From NCBI RefSeq assembly GCF_026745355.1, contig NC_079203.1:36489739-36553738 (forward strand): a DNA stretch of 64,000 nt, in the 5' to 3' direction. Origin of the DNA: Beta vulgaris subsp. vulgaris (lineage: Eukaryota > Streptophyta > Magnoliopsida > Caryophyllales > Amaranthaceae). Below the pieces are notes generated by a model. It saw only the letters and a program-made list of their open reading frames with translations. It was not told the DNA's origin and searched no databases. A program made the translations under genes and the position numbers. The stretch's first letter is position 1. Every line of letters begins with the position of its first letter. Of this stretch, positions 33,461 through 50,544 are shown piece after piece.

Positions 33461-33703
33461 TGTTGTGAGAAATAGAGAGAGAAGTTATGCAAGTAGAGAG
33501 AGTTTTGTATATTGAAGTATTTTGATCTGATGCCCATATGTAAATCTTACGCTTACATATTTATAGTGGTAAATTATACCACTGTTTACATATAGTAGAG
33601 TAGTAGGGCGGTAGAAAATTGTTGCATTGCATTGAATGTTGATGGGCATTGTCAAAGTTGGTATGCTCCAAAGTCCAACCTGACAGTCACAACTGTTGCA
33701 ACA
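33461..33703 (-). repeat. 5' LTR of the young copia element (243 bp)
   Basis: Starts TGTTGTGAG, ends GTTGCAACA on +. On the minus strand it is followed by CGTTATCAGCACGAG, a sequence commonly found at the primer site of such copia elements. Identity of the primer tRNA was not established. Confidence 0.95.
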
Positions 33704-33708
33704 GATGC

Positions 33709-34124
33709 ATCTTTGATTCTTCAAACCCTTTTGTAGTCTTTCTCACTCAAAGCCTACTAAGTCTTGACTTCTCACTCTTGCAGTACAAAAACAAGAGCAG
33801 CAGTAAGCACACACAGGTACACAAGACTTTTTGTTATTCCTCACCGACACATAAAAAATCCCACAACAACAGTCAACAAAGGAAAATTTCAAAGTCTAAG
33901 TTACGTCTTGCACCAAGAGTTAGAAGTTTAGAACCATATAAACTGCCCCAAACATAACACAAAGAATAATGGGCCACTCCACATCAGAAGAAACCCATAG
34001 CCCAACAAATAAGACTCCTTTATACTCTACCTTTTTTTACAATTAAGATATTAAATAAAAATAAACACTAAAACTTTCTAAAGTTTGACCTTCAAAACAA
34101 ATGCTATAATGAGTAAAATTGGAC
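33709..34124. other. Host flank of the young copia element, nothing recognised
   Basis: This should be the continuation of the interrupted LINE remnant. Minus-strand reading gives only fragments and no domain. The rest is AT-rich. Confidence 0.35.
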
Positions 34125-34127
34125 TAT

Positions 34128-34461
34128 GAGCCTATTCTCCCCAGCTTATTTTCAGTTCAGTTCAGTTCAATTCAGTTCAGTTCAGTTCAATTCAGTTCAG
34201 TTCAGTTCAGATCAGTTCAGTTCAATTCAATTCAGTTCAGTTCAATTCAGTTCAGTTCAGACCAGTTCAGTTCAGTTCAGCTCTTGACAATACTTTTACT
34301 CTCACATATCACTATTCATTTCTGTTCAATTTAGTTCAGTTCAGTTCAGTTCAATTCAGTTCAGTTCAGTTCAGATCAGATCAGTTCAGTTCAATTCAAT
34401 TCAGTTCAGCTCAGTTCAGTTCAGTTCAGTTCAGCTGTTTTATGCCGAAGAGAACAGGCCC
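34128..34461. mobile_element. Palindromic MITE of TTCAGTTCAG arrays (334 bp)
   Basis: Same family as 25509-26520. The left end is GAGCCTATTCTCCCCAGC and the right end, inverted, GGGCCTGTTCTCTTCGGC, with a 3-bp TSD TAT (34125-34127 and 34462-34464). Almost the entire interior is tandem CAGTT/TCAGTTCAAT words with a short non-repetitive centre (34282-34325). The ORF over 34119-34334 translates this array and is not a gene. Confidence 0.85.
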
Positions 34462-34483
34462 TATGTATAATATTATTATCAAA

Positions 34484-36254
34484 TCTCTATTATATAAGGG
34501 AAGGGGGAGCTATGGTGTCCTCTTTTGAACTGACTATTTTACCCCCCTTTCCTTTCTAAATTACAAAAGGAATTTCAAAATTAAAATCAAGACTCAAAAA
34601 AAACTACCGAAAATTAATTTACAACATCCTCAAAATCACTCACAAATCACTTAAAAGAAGAAACTTTACAAATCACTCATACAATTAAGAAAATCATGTT
34701 GCAAATCATTCAAATAATCAAAAAACTTTATTAAAACTTAAAATTAACATACAAAGTAAAACTAATAATCTAGAACATCAATACATAAAAAACATTTACT
34801 ACAAAAATTTACTTACAAATCACTGTTCTCAAGAACCATTCACAATTACTCACAAAAGTTACCTATAAACACAAATTTGAGAAAAACATAAGATTTTGAC
34901 GGTGATATCACACATTCATCCATCGGCATAATTTGCGAACTTCCAAATTATTTCACATTAGTTGAAATAAACAATAGGAAATTAGTTGACTGTTATGTAG
35001 TTAAAAAAATGGAGATGACAACAATGAGTTCAAAAGGGCTTTTATACAATCAGACTTAAATTTAATTCATTTTCATATAAAACAAATTTAGTTTTTTCTA
35101 AAAAAATGCCAATATTTAAATTTTTGCCCAAAACTTTTGCAAAAAATCCATGTTCAGAAATAAATTTTGAAAAACAAAACAATATCAAACTTTTTGCAAA
35201 CAATTTTTTGCAAAAATCCATTTTCAGAAAAAAAAAACTAAATTAATTTGCAAAAAGTAACGATTTTTGTTTTTCTAAAAAAAATTCCAATATCAAATTG
35301 TGTATGAAAAAATCAAAATTTCATTTCAAATATAATTGAAGCTAAAAGTGTTAAAATTTAGAAAAGGACCAAATTTGAAATGATGGAAATTTTTAAATAT
35401 CAATGTGTGCAAACAAAATTTAGAAGTTAGACAAGGAAAAAAAACTGAGGTGTATTTGTAGTAAAATATAATTTAGAAGTTAGAGAGGAAAAAAAATTAT
35501 TTACTTTTCATAGTGTTTCCTATATATAATGAAACTCTTACATATATTTGGACCTATCTCTTTCTATTATATTATAGCGATTAATTATCAAGGTAAAAAG
35601 GTTTATGTAAAATATCATTCAAGAATTAAAGTACAACATATCTCTATTATATAAGGGAAGGGGAGCTATGGTGTCCCCGAATGAAGAGACTATTTTATCC
35701 TTTTCCTTTCTAAATTACAAATCCACTTACAAACCAAAGGGAGATTCAAATAAAAATACTGGAAATAAAATTATAACAATCACTCACAAGTCAACTAAAA
35801 TCATAGAATTGTATAATTTACATTATCAAATCACTCAAATGATGAAACTTTACAAAAACCAAAAGATTAACTTACAAACTACAACCAATACACTACAACG
35901 TCAATACATACTCACAAAAATTTGACTTGAAATCCAAGTGTCCACTTTCTTCACAATATATGAAGTAGTGTACTTAATTCAAAAATCAACTAAAAAATTA
36001 TAATATTAGAAATCAGAGATAAATTCAATAAAATTTCTATTTTGTTCATAGAATTTTGACCTTGAAAAGTAAAAAAAAAAAAAAGACTGGTGAGAGACTT
36101 AAGTGACAGAGACTAAACCAATTAAATTTTGTAAATAAAAACAATTATACTTTGTATGTCTAATGTTCAAATTTTGACTTTTACATACGTCGAAAAAAAT
36201 CGAGTTTCTGTTTTGAAAAAAATCCAAGCACGCATCGCGTGCAAAAAATGCTAG
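34484..36254 (+). mobile_element. Composite Helitron (1771 bp) with an inner 5' end at 35641
   Basis: Outer 5' end TCTCTATTATATAAGGGAAG at 34484 after A; a second, near-identical 5' end at 35641. The shared 3' end has a GCACGCATCGCGTGC hairpin near 36227-36241 and terminal CTAG at 36251-36254, followed by T. This fits Helitron rules: 5' TC, 3' hairpin then CTRR, insertion between A and T, no TSD or inverted repeats. No Rep/Hel ORF. It is the longest copy of the composite in the window and has the most complete outer part. Confidence 0.88.
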
Positions 36255-37655
36255 TAATTAAATATGTGGAGTATTATGGTCCAAAATACCATGAAGATGC
36301 AGAATTGCAAGTCTTAATAAGAAAAGATATACTAATCGAAAAACCCTAGCGGCCTTCTCTCTCCTCTTCCTCCTTAATAACCCCAATCTTGTTCTTCGGG
36401 ATTGCCACCATCCTTATGATGGTAGTGATTCCTTAATTTTTCTTTTTTCTTCTAGTTTTTATTACTTTTGTTATTGATAATCTCTCATTGTCTCTCTTTT
36501 TGAGAGTTTTCTATCTAATTTTTGGGTTCTTTTTCTCATTTCATGGGAATTTGTTTTTATTTTCTTCCTACATGACGGTTTAAAAGATGATATTTAAAAT
36601 TGTTCTTATTGGTAGAAGTTCAAGACTATCAACATAAAGGTATTGAAAACTTAAATGCAGTCAACATATATGGTTAGATCAAGAATATTCTTCCCCATCA
36701 AGAGCTGCTTGATTAAGCTCATACAAGGAGGCTGCGTTGTATTGCCTGATGTGGTTCATTGCAGTTTCTTCGAAGACAAATTTGATTTCATCTTGGATTA
36801 TCTGACTACATCTCATTTTTCTGTAATACTTAGTGTAAATGTTATTTGGCATTCAACTAATGAAATTTATCCTTCAAAAAAAGAAAAAGATAAAATAGTT
36901 TGCTGAAATCCAACACACCATTTCGCCTAGCCATGTAAGTGCAATACTCTATAATGTTGGTAAATTCCAAGCCCCGTATCTTATACCTTAATTCTTATTT
37001 GAAACCTATAATATATGCTTCAATTTGAAAGATACAACAATTTAGTTTCAATTGGTCTTAGTTTTGGTTGAAGATCATGTTTTAGCAAAAATTATGATCA
37101 AAGTGCAAGTTAATCGTATATAAGCTCGGATATTTCAAATACGAATGGTTGTTTCAAAACTAAAAATTATTAATTAATTCAAAACTATACCGCACTCATG
37201 TTTCAGCTCTTTTTGCAAACATTTTAAGTTACACAAATCAATCTTTTAAGTTACAATATGGTGTTACATGATTCCATGTTCTTACCCTTGCTTACATACC
37301 CTTCAAAAAAATAATTACCATTAGATGAACATTCAAACTTTATAAGATAAGATATTGGATCACCGTCACCATAATTTGGCAATTTGCTTCCTCTTACATC
37401 AACCACCATGTGCATGCTCTACTTGTTCAGTCAAATACCCCCAAAAATCAAAATATTGCAGCACCTAAGAAAGTTGCATTGCATTGCATTATTGCGCAAC
37501 ACATTTATCAATCAATAAGTTTGGGTCTATCATATAAATATAAAATCGATAATCATATGAAACAAACGTATATAAATGCAATATTTTTACATATACTAAA
37601 ACTACATTTACTTGAGTAACACCCAAGAATTACCGACTCACTCAGCAACCACTTT
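36255..37655. other. Intergenic region upstream of the SCPL gene
   Basis: About 36340-36895 looks like a retroposed fragment: a CT-rich CCCTAGCGGCC...CCTCTTCC start and a 3' end ...AATGAAATTTATCCTTC followed by an A-rich AAAAAAAGAAAAAG tail, but no domain was found. The rest (36900-37655) is AT-rich, with a CT-rich TCTCTTTCTCTGTCTGTCTCC tract at its end that is typical of plant core promoters. Confidence 0.4.
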
Positions 37656-37682
37656 CCCCGTCTCTTTCTCTGTCTGTCTCCT

Positions 37683-37690
37683 TATATATA
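37683..37690 (+). promoter_or_regulatory. Probable TATA box of the SCPL gene
   Basis: TATATATA directly after a CT-rich tract, 456 bp upstream of the start codon. This predicts transcription from about 37715 and a 5' leader of about 430 nt, which may hold a short intron. Position and composition are the only evidence. Confidence 0.45.
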
Positions 37691-38139
37691 CTACATCTAT
37701 AGCGCTATAGTACTATACTACTATTCATCATTCTGATGTCACACATTTTTTTTGGTATATATACATTAATACATATCAACTAATAAAATCATTCAAAACC
37801 CATTTTATTTTTGGGATTTATAAATATTGGGTTGCATTTATTTTTACCTAGATTTTTTCTGATTGGTTGGTTGCTGGGAGTTAGTGTTTCACATTTTCTC
37901 CACTTCCTCAGCCACCAGTTGACAAAACTCATTGAAATCCCAGAAAAAAATAAATTATATTGGGATCCTACTTACTGTATATTGGTCGTTTTTCTTCTTT
38001 CCAAACTGTTCATTGGATACTTTTTCACCAAATTTCATTTTTTATTTTTGTAAAGCTCAAATCTTTACTCAAAAGTTCTTGCAACCCAGAAATTGCATTT
38101 CCGAGATAATTTCTGGGTCTTGATTATTTTTCATTTTAA

Positions 38140-43796
<5,657 letters not shown>

Positions 43797-43864
43797 ATTT
43801 CTTAATTTATAAACATAAACCACTATAGAATTGCTCATTTATTGGGGCACTGAAAAAGATCAGC

Positions 43865-43870
43865 AATAAA
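43865..43870 (+). terminator. Candidate poly(A) signal of the SCPL gene
   Basis: AATAAA 69 nt after the stop codon, followed by a T-rich GTTAATTTTTTGTTCTCTTGC stretch suitable for 3' end formation. Confidence 0.5.
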
Positions 43871-43899
43871 AACAAGTTAATTTTTTGTTCTCTTGCAGC

Positions 43900-44624
43900 G
43901 TCCCCCTTATTCTTGCTTTATAACAGGACAAGTTTAGGTCATAGTTTTACTGATTATTTCTCTGAAGGAAATGTATCATAGTCTTCTATTTTTCTTTTTC
44001 TCTTGTATTAGTGACTGCTCTTTGTATGAAAATCTCATTCATATATATATATTTGCAATTTTTTTTTATCTAAACCTTTTTCCTTTATGATAATGGATGT
44101 CAATGCAAAGTGTTCCATATAAGCCATAAAAGAATTTATCTGAAGTGAAAATTTAGAAATTATTGTAGTTTTGAGGTTTTATTATTTGAGGTGGAAAGGG
44201 GTATGGTTGCTGGTTTTTTCCGTTATGTTAGGTGCCTAACATTATACGATGTGTTCCGACGCCTTTGTTATACTCTCGGGTATATCGGGATTATACTCAA
44301 TGGATTTGGAAGGCTTTATGAACAAATAGGCAAATAGATAGCCTTTTGGTGTTCTATGTACATGATATGTCCGGTTAGATGATTAAGTTTGTATGTATCT
44401 AAATTTATTATAAATTATTGTAGTTGAAACTTCGAGCTTTATAGTCCTTGTTATTACCCATGAACTTATTCTCTAAGAAATTAACTTATATGAACTGAGT
44501 GTTCCTGAAATCAGTGAGTAAGATTAATTAAGAGAATAAAGTTATGCTATCTTATTATCAACGTAACTTCTGATATTTTAATCAAAACAAAGTTTGGAAC
44601 TTATACGATACAACGGTGCGTTTA
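43900..44624. other. 3' flank of the SCPL gene, nothing recognised
   Basis: AT-rich intergenic DNA. No terminal repeats or ORFs of note. Confidence 0.4.
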
Positions 44625-44626
44625 TA

Positions 44627-44715
44627 CTTCCTCCATTTCAAAATAAGTGAAATACTTTTCCCTTTTGTATGAGAGCTTTTTGAGAGCAACATTTTACATA
44701 TTTCAATGGAGAAAG
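44627..44715. mobile_element. Decayed Stowaway-like MITE (89 bp)
   Basis: Starts CTTCCTCCATTTCAAAATA and ends TATTTCAATGGAGAAAG between TA dinucleotides (44625-44626 and 44716-44717). Ends are imperfect. Confidence 0.6.
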
Positions 44716-45018
44716 TAACATCTAAGTAATTGTGCTGAAAAAAATAACAGTGTACACACTACAATAAGAGATAATTATAATGGTCACATTCATTGGGGAA
44801 TATTTGCTATTAAAGTGTTTGTGCCAAAAATTGCCTAAGTAGCTGTCTTCGGTTGAGACGTTGATAACTAGACTAGAATAGAAAAGTGAATAGTGGGAAT
44901 AAACAGGGAAAAGACACAACAGATGGTGATGCGGAAAATCTATGAAAAGGGGTAAAAGACCATATATTGCTATTAGTCCACCAATCCACTATAATATGGA
45001 CAGAAGACCATTAATTAC

Positions 45019-45170
45019 TATTGGATAATATTATATGTAAAGGGATAATATTATAATGTAAAGGGTAGAATGGTACTTTCATAGTCATAGGTCTATAATG
45101 TAAACACTATATATATTGAATGCCAGGTTAACCTACAACAGGTTAACACAATTATTCCCACACTTGTACA
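45019..45170 (+). repeat. 5' LTR (152 bp) of the Ale-like element
   Basis: TATTGG...TTGTACA; followed by the primer site at 45171-45183. Confidence 0.92.
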
Positions 45171-45183
45171 TGGTATCAAGAGC
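45171..45183 (+). other. Primer binding site of the Ale-like element
   Basis: TGGTATCAAGAGC, the initiator tRNA-Met-type site with one extra A relative to TGGTATCAGAGC. Confidence 0.85.
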
Positions 45184-45270
45184 CTAGGTTTTTCTAAAAG
45201 AAAACACAAAAAAAAAAAATCCTCAACTCCACGTTTTTTTTCACCGGATTTTCTTTTAGTTTCTTCTTCC

Positions 45271-48200
45271 ATGGACCTGTCGGTTAGTTCTTCCGCCAAT
45301 ACTGCCGTCCTCTCTGGTCCACCGCCGACCTCCTCTTTTCCGACGCACACAGTCGCTGTTTCTCAGCCACCGTCGACATCTTATGGTCTGCCCTATCTTG
45401 CGTCGACCTCCTATGCTTCCCAACCAACATATAATCAGGCCACCCCTTTCACTCTCCCGCATTTATCAGCCCCAAATCTGACAAATCTGGTAACTATTAC
45501 TTTATCTTCTCCTGAGGATTATTTGTTATGGAAAACGCAAATCACTTGCCTTCTCTTGTCTCATCAATTACTTGGTATCGTTGATGGTACTGCTGTTATT
45601 CCCCATCCTACTGTTATTGATGATTCTGGTAATACTGTTCCAAACGTTCACTTTTATGAATATTTGCGTGTGGATCAGTAAGTAAAATCCTGGATTTTTG
45701 CCACTTTATCTAGGGATGTGTTTGTGTATGTCCATGATTTGTATACCTCTATTGAAATTTGGACTAGATTACAGATTAGGTTTATGCATGCTAGTATGGC
45801 TCGATCAATGGAGTTACGCTTAACTCGTATTAAAAAGACTGCTTCCCAGACCATGGATGGTTATTTACACGAGATTAAGGTGATTGCTGATTCCCTAGCT
45901 GCCATTCAGTGTCCTGTGTCGAACCAGGACTTAGTTCAGTACACCTTGTTTGGTCTGGATTGTGATTCTGATTATGCGCACATAGTTACCACTCTGCTGC
46001 ATTATCCATTCCCCATTAATTTTGATGATTTACGACCTAAGTTGCTTCTTCATGAGCAACGTTTATTACACTCTAAGGATGCATCTGATCCCTCATCCCA
46101 TCATGCCTTACTTGTTGTGAAATCTACTGGTTCTGGATCAAGTTCCTCCTCCTAACCTAGTTCTGGAGGGAGAAATAGGGGAAGGAATAACAGAAACAAA
46201 GGTGGTTATAATAATCGTGGGGGAAATAATAATCAGAATGGTCGTGGAAATAATGGTGGGAATGGAGGAAACAATAATAATCGTGGCTCTGGAGGAAACA
46301 ACAACAACAATGGTAATCGGGGACGATCAAATGGTATGAGTAAATTTTCTGACTTGTCATCCTATAGTATGCCTTGCCTAGATTATATTACTAATAATTT
46401 GTTGTCTGCAGGGAGTAATTCGTCAAATAGTAACAATGTCACCTCTACCCCTACTTCCGATACATGTGGTTTGTGTTGGTTTCCATGTCACCAAGCTGCT
46501 TATTGTCCCCAGCGTTTCAATTCCAGCTTTGTTCCCTCCTCCTCAGAAAGTGTCACTCGAGCCTTAGCTGCACTGTCTGTTGGTGGTGAAGCTAATGACT
46601 CAGTCTGGTACCCGGATTCGGGAGCTGCATCTCACATGACTCCTCAGGATGGTACGTTCTCTATTAAAACTCCTTATATTGGGTCTAGTTCTGTTATAGT
46701 TGGTAATGGTACCTTACTCCCCATTAAAAGCACTGGAAATTTAACTTTAAAAACTGCAAGTCGTCCCCTCCGTTTATCATCTGTCTGTCATGCCCTAATT
46801 TAAAACATAATTTATTATCAGTTAACAAGTTGTGTCATGAAAATGATTGTGTTGTGAGTTTTGATAAAAATTCTGTTTATGTTAAGGACCAGATAACGGG
46901 GGAAGTTCTGCTTCAGGGAACCAGTAACAAGGTGTCTACCCTCTTCAGCCCAGCATTGTCCCTCCTGAGCCTTCAGTTCCTGCTTTCCTAGCCATTAAGG
47001 AGTCGGGTGACGTCTGGCATGCTCGTCTGGGTCATACATCTTCTAGCATTTTAGGAAAATTATGTTCAAATAAATACATCACATGTACCTCTAAGTTTCA
47101 TGATGATTGTGTAGGCTTTAAGCTAGGGAAAATACATCGTTTACCTTTTGATTCTGTTGAACATATTTCTACATATACATTATATAAAACTCATAGTGAT
47201 CTTTGGCAATCTCCTGTTTTGTCAAATCAATTATTTCGCTATTATGTTGTGTTTGTTGATGATTTTTCGCGCTATTCCAGGATTTATCCTTTACGTCGAA
47301 AATCGGAAGCTTATTCTAAATTCTTTATGTTTCAAAAGATGGTTGAAAATCTTTTTAATTGCAAAATTAAAATATTTCAAAGTGATGGAGGAAGAGAATT
47401 TGATAATTCTCCTCTTCTTCAACATTTTTCTGACAATGGTATTATTTTTCAAAAATCTTGTCCCCACACTCCAGCTCAAAACGGTGTTGCAGAACGCAAA
47501 CATCGTCATATCATTGAAATGGCTCGTACTATGATTATTCATTCTGACTTTCCAGCGAAATTTTGGGTTGATGCCTCATATACTGCCACTTACACTATCA
47601 ATAGATTACCCAGCTTGGTTTTAGGGGGTGTTTCACCTTTTGAAAAATTATTTCATCGTCCTCCTTCCTATCAATTTTTGAAAACATTTGGATGTGAATG
47701 CTTTCCTTTGTTCCTGGACTCTAAAAATCACAAACTGCAACCTAAATCTAAGACTTGTGTTTTTATTGGATATGCATTAGAATATAAAGGGTATCGATGT
47801 TTTGATCCTACTACCAAGAAAGTCTACACTAGTCGTCCTGTTCTCTTTCATGAACATAAATTTCCATATCGTGTTTTGGTTGGTCCTGCGTCTCATGAGC
47901 CTTACACGTCTCCTAGTGTCTTGTCTGCTGACTGGCCTGTTACTAATGTCGCCCCTGACCGTCCCTTGATTCCCGTGTCTCGACCTGTGCTGTCCGCACC
48001 TCCCGCCCGCAGCTCTGCTGCCACGATGTCTTACTCGCCTGCTGCACCTCCGGCTCGCAGCCCTGCTGCTGTTGTCTCCCCGCCCCCTGAGTCGGCTCGC
48101 GTCGAGGACCCAGCAGTCGCTGGCTCTCCTCTTCTTCCTCTTGGCCTTAACGCCTCGGCTGCTGGGAGCCCAGCGTTCCCTGCCTCGCCCTCTGTTGAGC

Positions 48201-49930
48201 CTAGGCTCGCTGGGCTATTCCCCCCATCCCCCGCATCTGTCGCTCCTTGTTCCCCTACGTCTGCTGGCTCAAGTCCGAGTGTAGTCGTGGCTGGTATGCC
48301 CTCCCCTCCCCATGTTTGTTCCACTTTGCCCACTTCCTCTTCTGTTCTGGGTAGTGTCAGTAATCGTCATCCCATGGTCACTCGCCTTAAAGATGGTGTG
48401 TCTAAGCCTCGTGTCTTAATGAATTTAAACACTGAAATTGTAGAGTCTGAACCTACTAATTTTAAACAAGCTTCTAAAGACTCACGTTGGCGTCAAGCTA
48501 TGTTAGATGAATATAATGCATTGATTAAAAATGACACATGGGAGTTGGTACCTCGCAACTATGATAAGAATTTACTTGGTTGTAAGTGGGTTTACAGGAT
48601 TAAATATCATTCTGATGGTTCTGTGGAGCGGTTCAAGGCCAGACTTGTTGTTTTTGGCAATCATCAGCAGGCAGGTATTGATTACTTTGAAACCTTTAGT
48701 CCTGTTGTTAAACCTACTACTGTTCGCTTGGTTCTTACTATTGTTGTTTCTCTTAAATGGTCTATTCGTCAATTAGATGTCAAAAATGCTTTTCTTCATG
48801 GTTTTCTCAATGAAGATTATAGGTGCAACCTCCGGGTTTTATTCATCCATCTAAACCTACTCATATTTGTCGTCTTCGTAAGTCCATTTATGGTTTGAAA
48901 CAAGCTCCTAGAGCTTGGTTCTCCAGGTTTAGCAACTTTCTTTTATCTATTGGTTTTAAGTGCAGCAGTTGTGACTCTCAAATTACGTGGTCATCTCATT
49001 ATTCTGCTATTATATGTAGATGACATTGTCCTTACTGGTAGTGGTCCTCCTCTTGTTGCCAAATTCATATCTGTCCTATTTCTTCTCAATTTACTATGAA
49101 GGATTTAGGGGATCTTCATTACTTCTTAGGTGTGCAGGTTGTGCGTACTCCCTCTGGTTTATTTTTGTCTCAACATAAATATGTTTCTGATTTACTTCGT
49201 AAATTCCATCTTCATACTGTTAAACCAGTTACCACTCCTGTTATCTCTAGAGTAACATTGTCTCTGCTTGATGGAGAACTTCTTGCTGATCCAACAGATT
49301 ATCGTAGTATGGTTGGTGCATTGCAGTACTTAACTATGACTCGTCCTGATATTGCTTATGCTGTTAATATGGTGTCCCAGTTTATGCATGCTACTCGTAC
49401 TACTCACCTTCATGCTGTGAAAAGAATTTTCAGATATCTGCAGGGCACTCTGGATTATGGACTTTATTTATATAGCAGCAGTTCTCCTACTGTTGTTATT
49501 GCCTACTCTGATGCACATTGGGCAGTTTCTTGGGAAGAATTTAGTTTCCTGGCGTTCGAAAAAGCAACCTACTGTCTCCAAGTCCTCCACTGAAGCTGAA
49601 TACAGGGTCATTGCCTACACTGCTGCAGAAACCATTTGGCTCAAGCAACTTCTTGCTGACATTGGCCATTTTCTCCATCTCCCTGTGATTGTCTATTGCG
49701 ACAATGTCTCTGCTACTTATCTCACTGCTAATCCAGTTCATCATGATCGTAGCAAACATATCGATGTTGACTATCACTTTGTTCGAGAAATGGTTGCCAA
49801 GGGAGGTCTTATTGTTCGACATGTTCCTACTCAGTCTCAGGTTGCATACATTTTTACTAAAGGCCTATCTACTGACTTATTTACTAAGCATCGTACCAAT
49901 CTATCCGTTGTTTCACCTCGTAAAGATTGA
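45271..49930 (+). pseudogene. Copia gag-pol of the Ale-like element, lightly broken
   Basis: Gag starts MDLSVSSSANT at 45271, stops at about 45679 (VDQ-stop) and resumes with SWIFATLSRDV and EIWTRLQ; a further stop precedes a Gly/Asn/Arg-rich linker. The zinc knuckle is degenerate (CGLCWFPCHQAAYC). Protease WYPDSGAASHMT lies near 46610. After a break near 46800 come [10 protein letters not shown] and the integrase core ([36 protein letters not shown]). A long Pro/Ala/Ser linker follows, then RT from about 48485 ([24 protein letters not shown]) with a frameshift near 48818. The YVDDIVLTGS catalytic motif is at about 49014-49043, partly out of frame. RNase H has lost about 15 residues at 49520 after AYSDAHWA and ends at 49930. 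Not functional, but only mildly decayed. Confidence 0.92.
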
Positions 49931-49936
49931 GGGGTG

Positions 49937-50087
49937 TATTGGATAATATTATATGTAAAGGATAATATTATAATGTAAAAGGTAGAATGGTACTTTCATA
50001 GTCATAGGTCTATAATCTAAACACTATATATATTGAATGCTAGGTTAACCTACAACAGGTTAACACAATTATTCCCACACTTGTACA
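49937..50087 (+). repeat. 3' LTR (151 bp) of the Ale-like element
   Basis: Matches 45019-45170 apart from a lost G and three substitutions. Preceded by TTGAGGGGTG. Confidence 0.92.
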
Positions 50088-50277
50088 ATTACAAGTACAA
50101 TGTATATTTGATCATTAATAAGACAATAGCACAATAATTTAATGAATATAAATGCTAACGAGGGATGAGTGTATGATGATTGCTGAGGTAGACACGTGAT
50201 GACGCCGTAGTATAAGATTTACATGAATGATGCAGGTAGTATGGCAGTAGGATTTGATGGTATATAATACTTAATTA

Positions 50278-50495
50278 CTTCTTCCGTTTTTTTTACATGT
50301 CACACTTTTCAAATTACGAACTCCTGAGTAATTTTTGGAGAGGAGAGAGATAAAGAAAAAAAAAAAGGTCCATGTGAACATGTGATAGGAGAGAGATAGT
50401 GAGAAGTTATTACTCAAAATAAAAGTGTAACATCTAATTTGAAACTTTAATTTCTAAAATACAAAGTGTAACATGTAAAAAAAAAACGGAGAAAT
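50278..50495. mobile_element. Stowaway-like MITE (about 218 bp)
   Basis: Left CTTCTTCCGTTTTTTTTACATG and right inverse CATGTAAAAAAAAAACGGAGAAAT, between TA dinucleotides. The inner arms (CACACTTT / AAAGTGTA) also pair. Confidence 0.7.
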
Positions 50496-50544
50496 TATAT
50501 AGTTTGGTTTCCCTAACAGTGGAGTGTTTAGATGAATTTCCTAA

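Larger units (their letters stand above)
27047..33703 (-). mobile_element. Young Ty1/copia retrotransposon, minus strand (6657 bp)
   Basis: Flanked by the exact 5-bp TSD GATGC (27042-27046 and 33704-33708). Its two LTRs are identical over 242 bp except for one extra A, so insertion was recent. Order on the minus strand: 5' LTR, primer-site region starting CGTTATCAGCACGA, a 107-codon ORF, a 48-codon ORF with a membrane helix, gag with zinc knuckle, protease, integrase, RT, RNase H, a purine tract AAGGGGAG and the 3' LTR. Coding regions are recognisable end to end but carry several frameshifts, which is odd for such a young copy. The element lies within the LINE remnant. Confidence 0.93.
45019..50087 (+). 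mobile_element. Ale/Retrofit-like Ty1/copia retrotransposon (5069 bp)
   Basis: Exact TSD ATTAC (45014-45018 and 50088-50092). Short LTRs of 152 and 151 bp begin TATTGGATAATATT and end CTTGTACA. They differ by about three substitutions and one indel, a fairly recent insertion. The primer site TGGTATCAAGAGC follows the 5' LTR directly, and a purine run TTGAGGGG precedes the 3' LTR. Gag, protease, integrase, RT and RNase H occur in order. Short LTRs, the small size and the Ser/Pro-rich integrase-RT linker fit the Ale/Retrofit lineage. Confidence 0.93.

Noticed and set aside
34119..34334. 71-codon ORF of repeating QFSSVQFSS
   Set aside because: Pure translation of the TTCAGTTCAG array of a MITE.
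37811..38123. ORFs immediately upstream of the SCPL start
   Set aside because: They begin at non-ATG codons or lie in AT-rich leader sequence; no domain. Treated as the 5' untranslated region.
45256..45462. Minus-strand Arg-rich ORF near the Ale-like gag start
   Set aside because: Antisense to the N-terminus of gag; no motif.
48031..48333. Minus-strand 100-codon Gly/Ala/Glu-rich ORF
   Set aside because: Antisense shadow of the GC-rich copia linker, whose + frame carries clear integrase and RT homology on both sides.
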